Of a DNA stretch of 64,000 bases, positions 17,504 to 25,927 are shown piece after piece; the first letter of the stretch is position 1; the number at the start of each line of letters is the position of its first letter. The stretch comes from Prevotella sp. (GTDB taxonomy: Bacteria; Bacteroidota; Bacteroidia; Bacteroidales; Bacteroidaceae). The notes under the pieces are model-generated. The model made no database searches, was not told the origin of the DNA, and was given only the letters and a program-made list of their open reading frames with translations. The stretch is taken from assembly GCA_017449675.1 (NCBI GenBank), contig JAFTFG010000022.1, positions 1 to 64,000 on the forward strand. Direction: 5' to 3'. Made by a program: the position numbers and the translations under genes.

Positions 17504-17511
17504 TACCTTTG
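17504..17511 (+). promoter_or_regulatory. tRNA-Leu promoter -7 element
   Basis: TACCTTTG lies about 93 nt upstream of the tRNA; a TTTG at 17475-17478 is further away than the normal -33 spacing. Confidence 0.5.
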
Positions 17512-17603
17512 CACACGGTTTTGAAAATTCATGTGCGAAAATGGGCTGCACCTCAGCAAAAACAAGTTTTCTGCGTTCGGTCTGCACCATTTTTGCAGCC
17601 TAA

Positions 17604-17685
17604 GCCCAGATGGCGGAATCGGTAGACGCGCTGGTCTCAAACACCAGTGGGGCAACCCATCCCGGTTCGAGCCCGGGTCTGGGTA
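17604..17685 (+). tRNA. tRNA-Leu (anticodon CAA)
   Basis: An 82-nt cloverleaf: acceptor stem GCCCAGA / TCTGGGT with one G-U pair, anticodon stem CTGGT / ACCAG with loop CTCAAAC (anticodon 17638-17640), a long class II variable arm, and the T-loop GGTTCGAGC. The 3' CCA is not encoded. The long variable arm and CAA anticodon identify leucine. Confidence 0.94.
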
Positions 17686-17703
17686 CAAGGCTTAAAAGGC
17701 ACG

Positions 17704-17736
17704 CTCCTGTAAGTTGATGACTTGCAGGAGTTTTTT
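17704..17736 (+). terminator. Terminator of tRNA-Leu
   Basis: An 11-bp stem, CTCCTGTAAGT / ACTTGCAGGAG (one G-U pair), loop TGATG, followed by six T. It also touches the stop codon of the convergent glycosyltransferase gene. Confidence 0.85.
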
Positions 17737-18763
17737 ATTTGTAGAAATTCTTCTCGAAAGCCGTGAACTCATCCTGTTTCAAGACGCAACGCTTCCACCA
17801 TGACTCGAGGAAGCCGAAGCCATAGCCCATCAGTTGGACAAAGGCGGCAGGAATACTGAGCAGTCCTACCCACAGACTTTTGTTCTTCAGGGATGAGTCG
17901 ACGAAGATGATGAAACAATACAGCAGCAGCGGTATGAGGAAAAGCCAACTCATGCAAGGCCACAAGCCCAGCGTCAACAGCCAACAACCGATAAGTCCGA
18001 TGACACCCAATGTGAAGACCGTCGGCAGCAGGTGGACCAGTTTGAGGGTACCTGGATGGCGCTTCTCCAGATTGATACGGGCGATACCGCTGTTATATAC
18101 CTGGCGGAAGAACTTACGGAAATCAGTACGACGCTTATGCCATACCCATGCCTCCGGGAACAAGCGGGGTTTGTAACCGGCCTCCACGATCCGATAAGAG
18201 AAGTCGATATCCTCACCGAAGCGCATCTTCGAGAAACCGCCCAGTTCGAGATAGACATCACGACGGATACCCATATTGAACGAACGGGGGTAGAACTTGT
18301 CGAGTTTGGCCTTGCCACCACGGATGCCACCTGTCGTGAAGAAGGAAGTCATACTGTAGGAGATGGCTTTCTGGATAGGGGTGAACGACGGGTGAGCGGC
18401 ATCAGGACCGCCGAAGGCCACGATGGCATTTGGTTCTTGGCTATTAGCCGTTAACTCTGAATCAACAGCAGCGAGATAGTCTGGAGGCAGTACGACATCA
18501 CTGTCGAGAATCAGCATATACTCTCCCTGTGCCCGTTCCACCCCATAGTTACGGCTCTGACCCGGACCGCTGTTCTCCTTATTATAATAATACAAAGAAA
18601 GGATGCTTGCGTATTTGTCGCAAACATCCTTACAGGGTTTCTGACTACCGTCCTCAACAATAATGACCTCGAAGTCTTTCAGTGATTGGGAGCAGAGGCT
18701 CTCAAGCAACTCGTCCACTTCGTCAGGACGATTATATACTGGAACGATAATCGAGTATTTCAT
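17735..18763 (-). CDS. Family 2 glycosyltransferase
   Basis: 342-residue GT-A fold enzyme transferring a sugar from a nucleotide donor. It begins YSIIVPVYNRPDEVDELL and has the metal-binding DxD as LILDSDVVLPP, near residue 85. FGEDIDFSYRI is the ED acceptor-side motif. Two to three hydrophobic segments after residue 235 anchor it to the inner membrane. It starts 2 nt after the EF-P stop codon and should be co-transcribed with it. The product glycan is unknown; the neighbouring guanylyltransferase is on the far side of the tRNA. Confidence 0.88.
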   Translation of the reverse strand: MKYSIIVPVYNRPDEVDELLESLCSQSLKDFEVIIVEDGSQKPCKDVCDKYASILSLYYYNKENSGPGQSRNYGVERAQGEYMLILDSDVVLPPDYLAAVDSELTANSQEPNAIVAFGGPDAAHPSFTPIQKAISYSMTSFFTTGGIRGGKAKLDKFYPRSFNMGIRRDVYLELGGFSKMRFGEDIDFSYRIVEAGYKPRLFPEAWVWHKRRTDFRKFFRQVYNSGIARINLEKRHPGTLKLVHLLPTVFTLGVIGLIGCWLLTLGLWPCMSWLFLIPLLLYCFIIFVDSSLKNKSLWVGLLSIPAAFVQLMGYGFGFLESWWKRCVLKQDEFTAFEKNFYK

Positions 18764-18765
18764 GT

Positions 18766-19332
18766 TTACTCCTTGGCGCGAGCCAGATAACTGCCGTCAC
18801 GGGTGTCAACCTGAATGAGGTCACCCTCGTTGATGAACAGCGGAACGCGAACCTCCACGCCAGTCTCCAGAGTAGCGGGCTTCAGGGTGTTGGTAGCGGT
18901 ATCACCCTTGATACCAGGCTCTGAGTGAGTGACACGCAGAATCGTCTTCACGGGCATCTCAGCATAGAGAATCGTACCGTCGGTAGTGTCGCTGACAACA
19001 GATACCACGTCGCCCTCCTTCATATACTCATGACCGATAACAAGGTCATTGGCAATGGGAATCTGCTCGAAAGTCTCGTTGTTCATGAAGATACGACCTT
19101 CCTGGTCCTCATACAGATACTGATAGTCGCGATGTTCGATGACCACGTCTTCCAGTTTCTCACCGATGTTGTAACGGCGCTCCAATACGCGGCCGTCAGT
19201 CACGTTCTTCAACTTGATGTTCATGATGGTGTTGCCCTTACCCGGCTTGCGATGCTGGAAGTCGATGCACACCCAAATGGAACCGTCCATACGAATCGCT
19301 GTTCCCTTCTTGATGTCTTGTGAATTGATCAT
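18766..19332 (-). CDS. efp: Elongation factor P
   Basis: 188-residue translation factor that rescues ribosomes stalled at polyproline. The three beta-barrel domains are of normal length. The tip of domain I is HRKPGKGN, with K32 at the position modified in other bacteria. The C-terminal signature is GVEVRVPLFINEGDLIQVDT, near residues 154-173. The promoter on the minus strand has TACCTTTG at 19363-19370. The glycosyltransferase follows almost without gap. Confidence 0.95.
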   Translation of the reverse strand: MINSQDIKKGTAIRMDGSIWVCIDFQHRKPGKGNTIMNIKLKNVTDGRVLERRYNIGEKLEDVVIEHRDYQYLYEDQEGRIFMNNETFEQIPIANDLVIGHEYMKEGDVVSVVSDTTDGTILYAEMPVKTILRVTHSEPGIKGDTATNTLKPATLETGVEVRVPLFINEGDLIQVDTRDGSYLARAKE

Positions 19333-19362
19333 AATTATATTCTATCTCTTAAAATTTGGGTG

Positions 19363-19370
19363 CAAAGGTA
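19363..19370 (-). promoter_or_regulatory. efp promoter -7 element
   Basis: TACCTTTG on the minus strand, about 30 nt upstream of the efp start codon. Confidence 0.6.
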
Positions 19371-19409
19371 CAAATAAAAGCGAAAAATCCAAAATAAATG
19401 GAGGAAAAC

Positions 19410-19440
19410 TTGCGTAATTCGAAATAAATGCGTAATTTTG
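19410..19440 (+). promoter_or_regulatory. rpmH promoter
   Basis: TTG at 19410-19412, a 20-nt spacer and TAATTTTG at 19433-19440, divergent from the efp promoter. Confidence 0.75.
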
Positions 19441-19484
19441 CAGCCCGAAATCGTTTCGACATAACAATAAAATAAGATAAGACA

Positions 19485-19640
19485 ATGAAAAGAACATTTC
19501 AGCCACACAATCGTCGCCGCGTGAACAAGCATGGTTTCCGTGAGCGTATGGCATCGAAGAATGGTCGCCGTGTACTGGCTTCACGTCGTGCTAAGGGCCG
19601 CAAGAAGTTGACTGTCTCTGACGAGCATCACGGAAAGTAA
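19485..19640 (+). CDS. rpmH: 50S ribosomal protein L34
   Basis: A 51-residue basic protein of the large ribosomal subunit, beginning [20 protein letters not shown] and continuing with [20 protein letters not shown], which is the full L34 signature. The C-terminus has the short extension seen in Bacteroidota ([10 protein letters not shown]). It is transcribed alone from its own promoter to its own terminator, and is not next to rnpA or dnaA as in many other phyla. Confidence 0.97.
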   Translation: MKRTFQPHNRRRVNKHGFRERMASKNGRRVLASRRAKGRKKLTVSDEHHGK

Positions 19641-19673
19641 TTGCCGTTAGTACAAAGGCATCAAGGAAGAATG

Positions 19674-19711
19674 TCGGGAGTAGACTTGGAGGTCGGCTCT
19701 CGATTTTTTTT
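19674..19711 (+). terminator. rpmH terminator
   Basis: TCGGGAG (19674-19680) pairs with CTCTCGA (19697-19703, one G-U pair), followed by eight T. Confidence 0.75.
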
Positions 19712-19719
19712 ATCTATCA

Positions 19720-19751
19720 TTTGGTCGTCTCGATAATTCTTTGTATTTTTG
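19720..19751 (+). promoter_or_regulatory. Promoter of the PASTA-rluD-ddl operon
   Basis: TTTG at 19720-19723, a 20-nt spacer and TATTTTTG at 19744-19751. It supports the ATG at 19785 as start rather than an in-frame ATG at 19749, which lies within the -7 element. Confidence 0.75.
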
Positions 19752-19784
19752 CCGTTTAGTAGTGGCTTTGACAATAATATAATA

Positions 19785-20453
19785 ATGAACGCGAAGGAAA
19801 TCTGGGGCAAGATAGCCCGTCAATATGTACTCCTCAACCTGTTGGGAATGGCCCTCACGGTAGTGGTGCTCTGTCTGGGCGTGGGCTACGGTCTGGACCT
19901 CTATACGCATCATGGAGAGGGTATCGCCGTACCTGAGTTGAAAGGGATGACCTACCTGAAGGCCAGACTGCTGTTGGAGGAGGAAGGACTGAATATCGTG
20001 GTGAGCGACTCAGGATATCAGAAGTCATTGCCCGCCGACTGTATCCTGGCTCAGACTCCGGGATTCGGTACGAAGGTGAAATCTGGACATACTATCTATG
20101 TGACGGTCAACTCCCCCTCGTCACCTACCTTTGCCATTCCTGATATCGTAGACAACAGTAGTTTCCGTGAGGCGGAGGCTAAGTTGACGGCTATGGGATT
20201 CAAACTCACGGAACCCCAACGGGTGGTTGGTGAGAAAGACTGGGTATATGGTATCATCTGTCGAGGCAGAAGGGTATCGAATGGTGACCGTATCCCTATC
20301 GACTTCCCGTTGACACTGATGATCGGTACGGGAGGCTATGATGACGAAGATGCCAGTTTAAACACGGTAGAACCTACCTATGAGGCTGACCCCTTGGAGG
20401 GGGTGAGCGAGGTGGACGAATTTGAGGAAGTGACAACACCGACAGCACCATGA
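19785..20453 (+). CDS. Membrane-anchored PASTA domain protein
   Basis: 222 residues with a short cytoplasmic start (MNAKEIWGKIARQYVLLN), one membrane segment, and then extracytoplasmic PASTA repeats. VPELKGMTYLKARLLLEEEG and IPDIVDNSSFREAEAKLTAMG open two such repeats, which in other proteins bind peptidoglycan stem peptides. There is no kinase domain. The C-terminal 40 residues are acidic. It overlaps the pseudouridine synthase gene by 4 nt. The operon also contains ddl, so a role in cell-wall sensing or assembly is plausible but inferred. Confidence 0.85.
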   Translation: MNAKEIWGKIARQYVLLNLLGMALTVVVLCLGVGYGLDLYTHHGEGIAVPELKGMTYLKARLLLEEEGLNIVVSDSGYQKSLPADCILAQTPGFGTKVKSGHTIYVTVNSPSSPTFAIPDIVDNSSFREAEAKLTAMGFKLTEPQRVVGEKDWVYGIICRGRRVSNGDRIPIDFPLTLMIGTGGYDDEDASLNTVEPTYEADPLEGVSEVDEFEEVTTPTAP

Positions 20454-21508
20454 CAGACGAGTTGGACGACATGATACTGACAGATGACGACGAAGGGCAG
20501 ACCACGCTCTACGAGCATCTCCGTATGGAGGTAGACCGTGGTCAGGAACCTGTTCGCATCGATAAGTTTATGTCGGAACATGTGCAGCACTCCTCACGGA
20601 ACAGGATACAGAAAGCCGCCGACGCAGGATTCATACAGGTGAACGGCCGTGCCGTGAAAAGCAACTACAAGGTACGTCCTGGTGATGTCATCACGCTGAT
20701 GCTTGACCGTCCACACTATGACACGACCATCGAACCGGAAGATATCCCCTTGGAGATAACCTATGAGGACGACCAGTTGATGGTGATCAACAAACCGGCC
20801 GGTATGGTGGTGCATCCCGGTTGTGGTAATTTCAACGGGACACTGGTGAATGCCATCGCTTGGCATCTGCGTGACCTGCCGAGTTACGACCCCAACGACC
20901 CGAGTGTGGGTCTGGTGCACCGTATTGACAAGGATACCAGCGGATTATTGGTCATCGCCAAGACTCCCGAGGCGAAGACGGAACTGGGAGCACAGTTCTT
21001 CAACCACGATACACACCGTAGTTATCTGGCATTGGTATGGGGTAACTTCGCTGAGGATACAGGACGCATCGAAGGGAATATCGGGCGTGACCAGAAAGAC
21101 CGTCTGCGCATGGCAGTCTATCCCCCGGGATCGGAGATCGGGAAGAGTGCCGTCACGCATTATAAGGTATTGGAACGCTATGGCTATGTGACCTTGGTGG
21201 AATGCCGTTTGGAGACAGGGCGTACCCATCAGATACGGGCTCATATGAGACATATCGGTCATCCGTTGTTCGGAGATGAGCGCTATGGTGGGACGGAGAT
21301 CCTACGTGGGGAGCGTACTGCTTCGTATAAGGCCTTCATCCAGAACTGTTTCAAGTTATGTCCCCGACAGGCCCTGCATGCACGGACACTGGGCTTCCGG
21401 CATCCTGTGACGCATCAGCAGATGGACTTCACGTCGGAGTTGGCTGAGGACATGGCGGCCCTGGTGGACAAATGGCGGAACTACACTCGCAATATCCCAA
21501 TCTCGTAA
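20450..21508 (+). CDS. RluD-type 23S rRNA pseudouridine synthase
   Basis: 352-residue RNA-modifying enzyme of the RluA family. Residues about 35-85 form an S4 RNA-binding domain. The catalytic motif is HRIDKDTSGLL with D160. INKPAGMVVHPG and RTHQIRAHM are the other family motifs. The closest named member by layout is RluD, which isomerises uridines in helix 69 of 23S rRNA. The last codons (RNIPIS) lie inside a 15-bp tandem repeat that continues past the stop, so the C-terminus may have been reshaped by the repeat. Confidence 0.9.
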   Translation: MTDELDDMILTDDDEGQTTLYEHLRMEVDRGQEPVRIDKFMSEHVQHSSRNRIQKAADAGFIQVNGRAVKSNYKVRPGDVITLMLDRPHYDTTIEPEDIPLEITYEDDQLMVINKPAGMVVHPGCGNFNGTLVNAIAWHLRDLPSYDPNDPSVGLVHRIDKDTSGLLVIAKTPEAKTELGAQFFNHDTHRSYLALVWGNFAEDTGRIEGNIGRDQKDRLRMAVYPPGSEIGKSAVTHYKVLERYGYVTLVECRLETGRTHQIRAHMRHIGHPLFGDERYGGTEILRGERTASYKAFIQNCFKLCPRQALHARTLGFRHPVTHQQMDFTSELAEDMAALVDKWRNYTRNIPIS

Positions 21509-21566
21509 TCTCCCACCTCGTAATCTCGCACCTCGCAATATCGTATATCGTAATCTCGTAATATCG
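21486..21566 (+). repeat. Degenerate 15-bp tandem repeat
   Basis: About five copies of a 15-mer of the form CTCGTAATCTCCCAC, CTCGTAATCTCGCAC, CTCGCAATATCGTAT. It starts inside the last codons of the pseudouridine synthase gene and fills the gap before ddl. Confidence 0.75.
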
Positions 21567-21581
21567 AAAAAAGCAAAATAT

Positions 21582-22571
21582 ATGAAAAATTTGAAACGTG
21601 TCATTGCCATCGTCTGTGGTGGCGACTCTTCTGAGCACGATGTGTCATTACGCTCGGCTCAGGGGATTTATTCGTTTATTGACAAAGAGCGTTATGACGT
21701 GTATATCGTCGATGTGAAAGGACAGGACTGGCATGTGGAACTGCATGACGGTACGACGGCACGCATCGACCGTAACGATTTCTCGTTTATCGAGAATGGC
21801 AAGGCCAAGCGTTTTGACTATGCCTATATCACCATTCATGGTACACCGGGGGAGAATGGTATCATGCAAGGCTATTTCGACCTGGTAAGGGTACCGTATA
21901 GTACGAGTGGCGTCCTCGTTGAGGCCATGACGTTCGATAAGTTCGTCCTTAACCAGTATCTGCGCGGCTATGGTATCGCTGTGGCTGACTCTCTCCTGAT
22001 CCGTAAGGGTTATGAGGAACTGGTGGCTGACGAGGAGATCGAGCGGTGTATCGGTATGCCGTGTTTCGTGAAACCTGCTGCCGACGGGTCATCCTTCGGC
22101 GTCTCGAAGGTGAAGAAGACCGACCAGTTGGCTCCAGCCATCCGTAAGGCGATGATGGAGAGCCCTGAGGTGATGGTGGAACAGTTCCTGGAGGGTACGG
22201 AAATCAGTATCGGTGTCTTCAAGACACGTGAGAAGTCTGTCGTACTGCCTGCTACGGAGGTGGTCACCACGAATGAGTTCTTCGACTATGACGCGAAATA
22301 TAATGGTCAGGTGCAGGAGATCACTCCGGCCCGTCTGTCGGAGGACATCACCCGCCGAGTACGGGAGATCACCAGTCATATCTATGATATCCTCCACTGT
22401 AACGGTATCATCCGTATCGACTATATTATCTCACCACAAGGTAAGATCACGATGTTGGAGGTGAACACAACACCCGGAATGACAGCCACCAGTTTTATTC
22501 CTCAACAGGTGAGGGCTGCCGGCCTCTCGATGACCGACGTACTCACTGATATCATTGAAAACCAGTTCTGA
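21582..22571 (+). CDS. ddl: D-alanine--D-alanine ligase
   Basis: 329-residue ATP-grasp enzyme joining two D-Ala residues for peptidoglycan precursor synthesis. The N-terminal domain opens with VIAIVCGGDSSEHDVSLRSA. The ATP-grasp part shows CFVKPAADGSSFGVSKV, MVEQFLEGTEISIGV and the metal-binding EVNTTPGM. ITIHGTPGENG matches the HGxxGEDG motif with Asn in place of the usual Asp. The stop overlaps the acyltransferase start by one base. Cytosolic. Confidence 0.94.
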   Translation: MKNLKRVIAIVCGGDSSEHDVSLRSAQGIYSFIDKERYDVYIVDVKGQDWHVELHDGTTARIDRNDFSFIENGKAKRFDYAYITIHGTPGENGIMQGYFDLVRVPYSTSGVLVEAMTFDKFVLNQYLRGYGIAVADSLLIRKGYEELVADEEIERCIGMPCFVKPAADGSSFGVSKVKKTDQLAPAIRKAMMESPEVMVEQFLEGTEISIGVFKTREKSVVLPATEVVTTNEFFDYDAKYNGQVQEITPARLSEDITRRVREITSHIYDILHCNGIIRIDYIISPQGKITMLEVNTTPGMTATSFIPQQVRAAGLSMTDVLTDIIENQF

Positions 22572-23740
22572 TGAAGGAGTTTGACGAGATACGCCCCTAT
22601 GAGGAGGGGGAGATGAAGCAGGCCTTTGAGGAACTCATCAACGACCGCCAGTTCTCACTGCTGCTGAAAGGTTTCGTGCCTTGGTTGCCGAAAGCCGTGC
22701 GCAACGGACTGTTACGGTTGGCCTTTACAGGGGTGAAGACTCCGCTGGATTTCCAGTTACGCTTCATGAAACCTGTCGTCTGGTATTTCGTACGTAAATA
22801 TACCGACGGTCTCACATTTGAGGACGCTGCACTTGGTCAGCACCCGACATCGCGTTTCACCTTCGTCTCCAACCATCGTGATATCGTACTCGACTCGGCT
22901 TTCCTGGATGTGCTGCTGAATAAGAACGACTATCCTACTACGGTGGAGATCGGTATTGGCGACAACCTGTTGATCTATCCTTGGATCAAACGACTGGTGC
23001 GCATGAACAAGGCCTTTACGGTGCGGCGCGGACTGACTGCCCATGAGATGATGCGTTCCTCGCAACTGATGAGTCGCTATATCCATTATGCCGTCACCCA
23101 GAAGCGGGAGAATATATGGATTGCCCAGCGGGAGGGTAGGGCCAAGGATTCTGATGACCGTACGCAGGACTCTGTCTTGAAGATGCTGGCGATGGGAGGG
23201 GAAGGCAGTTTCGCCGACCAGTTGCGGGAACTGAATATCGTACCGCTCACCATCAGTTATGAGTATGACCCCTGTGACTATCTGAAGGCACAGGAATTCC
23301 AACAGAAACGGGATAATCCTGCTTTTAAGAAGAGTCGTCAGGACGACTTGGATAATATGAAGACGGGAATCTATGGCTATAAGGGACGTGTTCACTACCA
23401 GTGTGGCACGCCAGTCAATGAGTGGATCGATGAACTGGCTGACCTTCCCAAGAACGAGTTCTTCAAGGAGGTGGCACGACGCATGGACCGTGAGATCCAT
23501 CGTCATTACCGTCTCTATCCTTGTAACTATATCGCCTTGGACCTCTTGGAGAATCCGGGTATTCCTAGTAATCCGAGCCATTCTAGCCACTACACCCCCT
23601 CTGATGTCACCCGTTTCGAGCAGTATCTGGCAGATCAGTTGGCCAAGATCCAGATTCCTGATAAGGATGAGGCTTTCCTCCGTGAGAGGATGCTCACCAT
23701 GTATGCTAACCCACTCCGTAATTATCTTGCAGCCCAATGA
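22571..23740 (+). CDS. 1-acyl-glycerol-3-phosphate acyltransferase family protein
   Basis: 389-residue member of the PlsC-like lysophospholipid acyltransferases. The family HX4D box is SNHRDIVLDSAF near residue 95, and the substrate-binding part is IWIAQREGRAKDSDD (a variant of the EGTRS box). It is longer than classical PlsC by about 140 residues, mostly C-terminal. It overlaps ddl by 1 nt and the next lipoprotein gene by 4 nt. It may act on phospholipid or on another acyl acceptor of the envelope. Confidence 0.85.
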   Translation: MKEFDEIRPYEEGEMKQAFEELINDRQFSLLLKGFVPWLPKAVRNGLLRLAFTGVKTPLDFQLRFMKPVVWYFVRKYTDGLTFEDAALGQHPTSRFTFVSNHRDIVLDSAFLDVLLNKNDYPTTVEIGIGDNLLIYPWIKRLVRMNKAFTVRRGLTAHEMMRSSQLMSRYIHYAVTQKRENIWIAQREGRAKDSDDRTQDSVLKMLAMGGEGSFADQLRELNIVPLTISYEYDPCDYLKAQEFQQKRDNPAFKKSRQDDLDNMKTGIYGYKGRVHYQCGTPVNEWIDELADLPKNEFFKEVARRMDREIHRHYRLYPCNYIALDLLENPGIPSNPSHSSHYTPSDVTRFEQYLADQLAKIQIPDKDEAFLRERMLTMYANPLRNYLAAQ

Positions 23741-24408
23741 GAAAAACGTTCTTGTATACAGTCCTGTCAGGACTGTCTTTACTCATATCCTGTACCACTG
23801 ACAACTATGACAAAGGACAGGGGAAATACTCGCTGACACAGGCTGAGTTGGTGGATATTACCATTAACAGCCAGCAGGAGGCTACGTCTTTTGTGACGGA
23901 TGACGGGAGTCGCTTCACACTCACTCCGCCAGCCACTGCCTCGTGGATTACGACGGCCGATACGGTCTATCGTGCCATACTCTATTTCAATCAACTCTCC
24001 GAGACTGCGGCAGAGGTAGTGTCTATGGGTGCGGTACCTACCTTACGAGCAGTCAACCACTGGCGACTGAAAGAACAGGCTGAGGACCCGCTCGGAATGG
24101 AGAGTGCCTGGATGAGTAAAAACGGGAAATACCTCAACCTGGGGTTGCTGATTAAAACGGGACAGGCCGACGATAATGACGGTAGACAGAAGATCGGACT
24201 TGCCCAGGATACGATCCGCCTGAATGATGACCTGACACATACAGCCGTCTTCCGCCTGCTGCACGACCAGTCGGGGGTTCCGGAGTATTATACCAGTAGG
24301 AACTATGTCAGTATTCTCCTTCCGGATACTGTACAGTTGGATACAATCCGCCTGACGATTCTTACCTATGAGGGTAAGAAAGAGCGATTGTTTGTCATCA
24401 AGCGGTAA
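23737..24408 (+). CDS. NigD-like lipoprotein
   Basis: 223-residue predicted lipoprotein; the lipobox is LLISC with Cys near residue 19. The mature part is mostly beta, with a TL-TPP.A.W pattern (FTLTPPATASWITTADTVYRA) that resembles the NigD family found in Bacteroidota. The family assignment is from memory of its style and is only moderately sure; the function is unknown. Translation is coupled to the preceding acyltransferase (ATGA overlap). Confidence 0.55.
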   Translation: MRKTFLYTVLSGLSLLISCTTDNYDKGQGKYSLTQAELVDITINSQQEATSFVTDDGSRFTLTPPATASWITTADTVYRAILYFNQLSETAAEVVSMGAVPTLRAVNHWRLKEQAEDPLGMESAWMSKNGKYLNLGLLIKTGQADDNDGRQKIGLAQDTIRLNDDLTHTAVFRLLHDQSGVPEYYTSRNYVSILLPDTVQLDTIRLTILTYEGKKERLFVIKR

Positions 24409-24412
24409 GAAG

Positions 24413-25927
24413 ATGCGTGGTCTCCTGTCTATGAATACCTGCCGATGGCTGACGGTCTTACTATGGACTGTCGGATGTTTTGTCTTTTACCAGTTTTTCT
24501 ATCCTTATCATTTCTTTTATAAGGAACAGAACCAGTTGTTTCTATGGACAGGTGACTATCTGAGTACCTATTTCGATAAACCGGCCTGGCTGGCCTGTCT
24601 GATCGGGGATTTCCTGACTCAGTTTTACTATTATCTCTATGCGGGAAGCAGTATCCTGACCCTTTCCTTGCTATTACTGACAGGGATCCTCTATGCTGCC
24701 TTACGGAATGCCGGTATCAAGAAGGGATGGGCCTTCGGCATCACCCTGTTGATCGTGACCCTGGAGGCGGTATGTCATCTGCGATGTGGTTTCCGGCTCT
24801 CATCGACCTATGCCCTGATCGGTGGGGTGACGGCTTATCTGTGTTTCTCAAGAAACAAGATACTGATGATCCTCTGTTCCCCTGTCGTCTATTGGTTGTT
24901 TGGCTATGGCGCATGGGTGTTCCTCTTGTTGTGGGCTGTCCGCCAGTGGCGATGGGCACTGCCAGTCTTTCTGGTCCTATGTGTTGGTGTCTATTTCCTT
25001 CCATCGGTCTATCTGTTACCGTTGGAGAAACTATATACCTATCCGGGTATCGGAAAACTCCAAATGCCGGAATGGCTCTTGGAGAAACAATTCCAGGTAG
25101 ATGACGAATATTATTTCGGCAACTGGAACAAGGTGGTAAGACTCGTGGAACAGGAGAAGGAACCGACAGCGGAAATGCTTTTCTTCTATAACCTGGTGAA
25201 GGCGCAACAGGGACAACTGCCCGATGTGCTGTTGGCCTATGAACCCAACACATTGGGAACATTCTATCAGATAGGTCCTCAGACACCGTTGCTGGTCATC
25301 AAGAATATGAATGAGTTATACTATGCGCTGGGGGATATGACATTCTGTGAACGGGCTGCCATGATGGCCTGTGTCTTCTCGCCAGATAATCGGAATAACC
25401 GAATGGTGAAACGTCTGGCAGAATGTGCGTTAATCAAAGGCGACTCTGCTGCCGCCGCTAAATACCTGGGGATTTTAGAGAAGACATTCGTATGGCACCA
25501 ATGGGCCCGTCAGGCACCTCATGAGACCGTCTATCAGGAAAAGGCCGGCTATCTCAACCAGAAGGATACCATTGCGACATCGGACAATGCCCATGTGATC
25601 ATGATGCAACTGCTCGACTCGAATGGGAAGAATGAGGTGGCCCTCGATTATATCCTGTGCAGCACCCTGTTGTTGAAGGACGTGCAGAATTTCAAACGTG
25701 ACTACGACCGCTACTGTTCTGAGGAACCTCGCATCCGTCGGCTCTATCAAGAAGCACTCTGTATCTGGCTTGCCGCATCCAACGCATCGCAGGAAGAGTG
25801 GATGAAGTATATCAAGGATCCCAACGTGGTTCAGCGGTTTATGGAATATAACCAACAACGTGGCAGCGTGCGTTTTAACGATACCTATTGGTATTATTTT
25901 GATAAAGGAAAGGCTCCCAAGATATGA
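24413..25927 (+). CDS. Polytopic membrane protein, copy 1 of 3 (DUF6057-like)
   Basis: About 504 residues. The N-terminal half has six or seven hydrophobic segments; the C-terminal half is soluble and helical (AERAAMMACVFS, RNNRMVKRLAECAL), like tetratricopeptide-type helices. The conserved start, FYPYHFFYKEQNQLFLWTGDYL, recurs in the two paralogues at 28912-30663 and 32900-34555, each followed by a propeller lipoprotein. I recall such proteins as the uncharacterised Bacteroidales family DUF6057, unverified. The start at 24413 is chosen because it lies 4 nt past the upstream stop; ATG 24431 is an alternative. It overlaps the next gene by 4 nt. Confidence 0.75.
   Translation: MRGLLSMNTCRWLTVLLWTVGCFVFYQFFYPYHFFYKEQNQLFLWTGDYLSTYFDKPAWLACLIGDFLTQFYYYLYAGSSILTLSLLLLTGILYAALRNAGIKKGWAFGITLLIVTLEAVCHLRCGFRLSSTYALIGGVTAYLCFSRNKILMILCSPVVYWLFGYGAWVFLLLWAVRQWRWALPVFLVLCVGVYFLPSVYLLPLEKLYTYPGIGKLQMPEWLLEKQFQVDDEYYFGNWNKVVRLVEQEKEPTAEMLFFYNLVKAQQGQLPDVLLAYEPNTLGTFYQIGPQTPLLVIKNMNELYYALGDMTFCERAAMMACVFSPDNRNNRMVKRLAECALIKGDSAAAAKYLGILEKTFVWHQWARQAPHETVYQEKAGYLNQKDTIATSDNAHVIMMQLLDSNGKNEVALDYILCSTLLLKDVQNFKRDYDRYCSEEPRIRRLYQEALCIWLAASNASQEEWMKYIKDPNVVQRFMEYNQQRGSVRFNDTYWYYFDKGKAPKI

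Noticed and set aside
22757..23737. Long open frame opposite the acyltransferase gene
   Set aside because: It is fully antisense to a gene with clear family motifs; its product has no recognisable domain and no upstream promoter.
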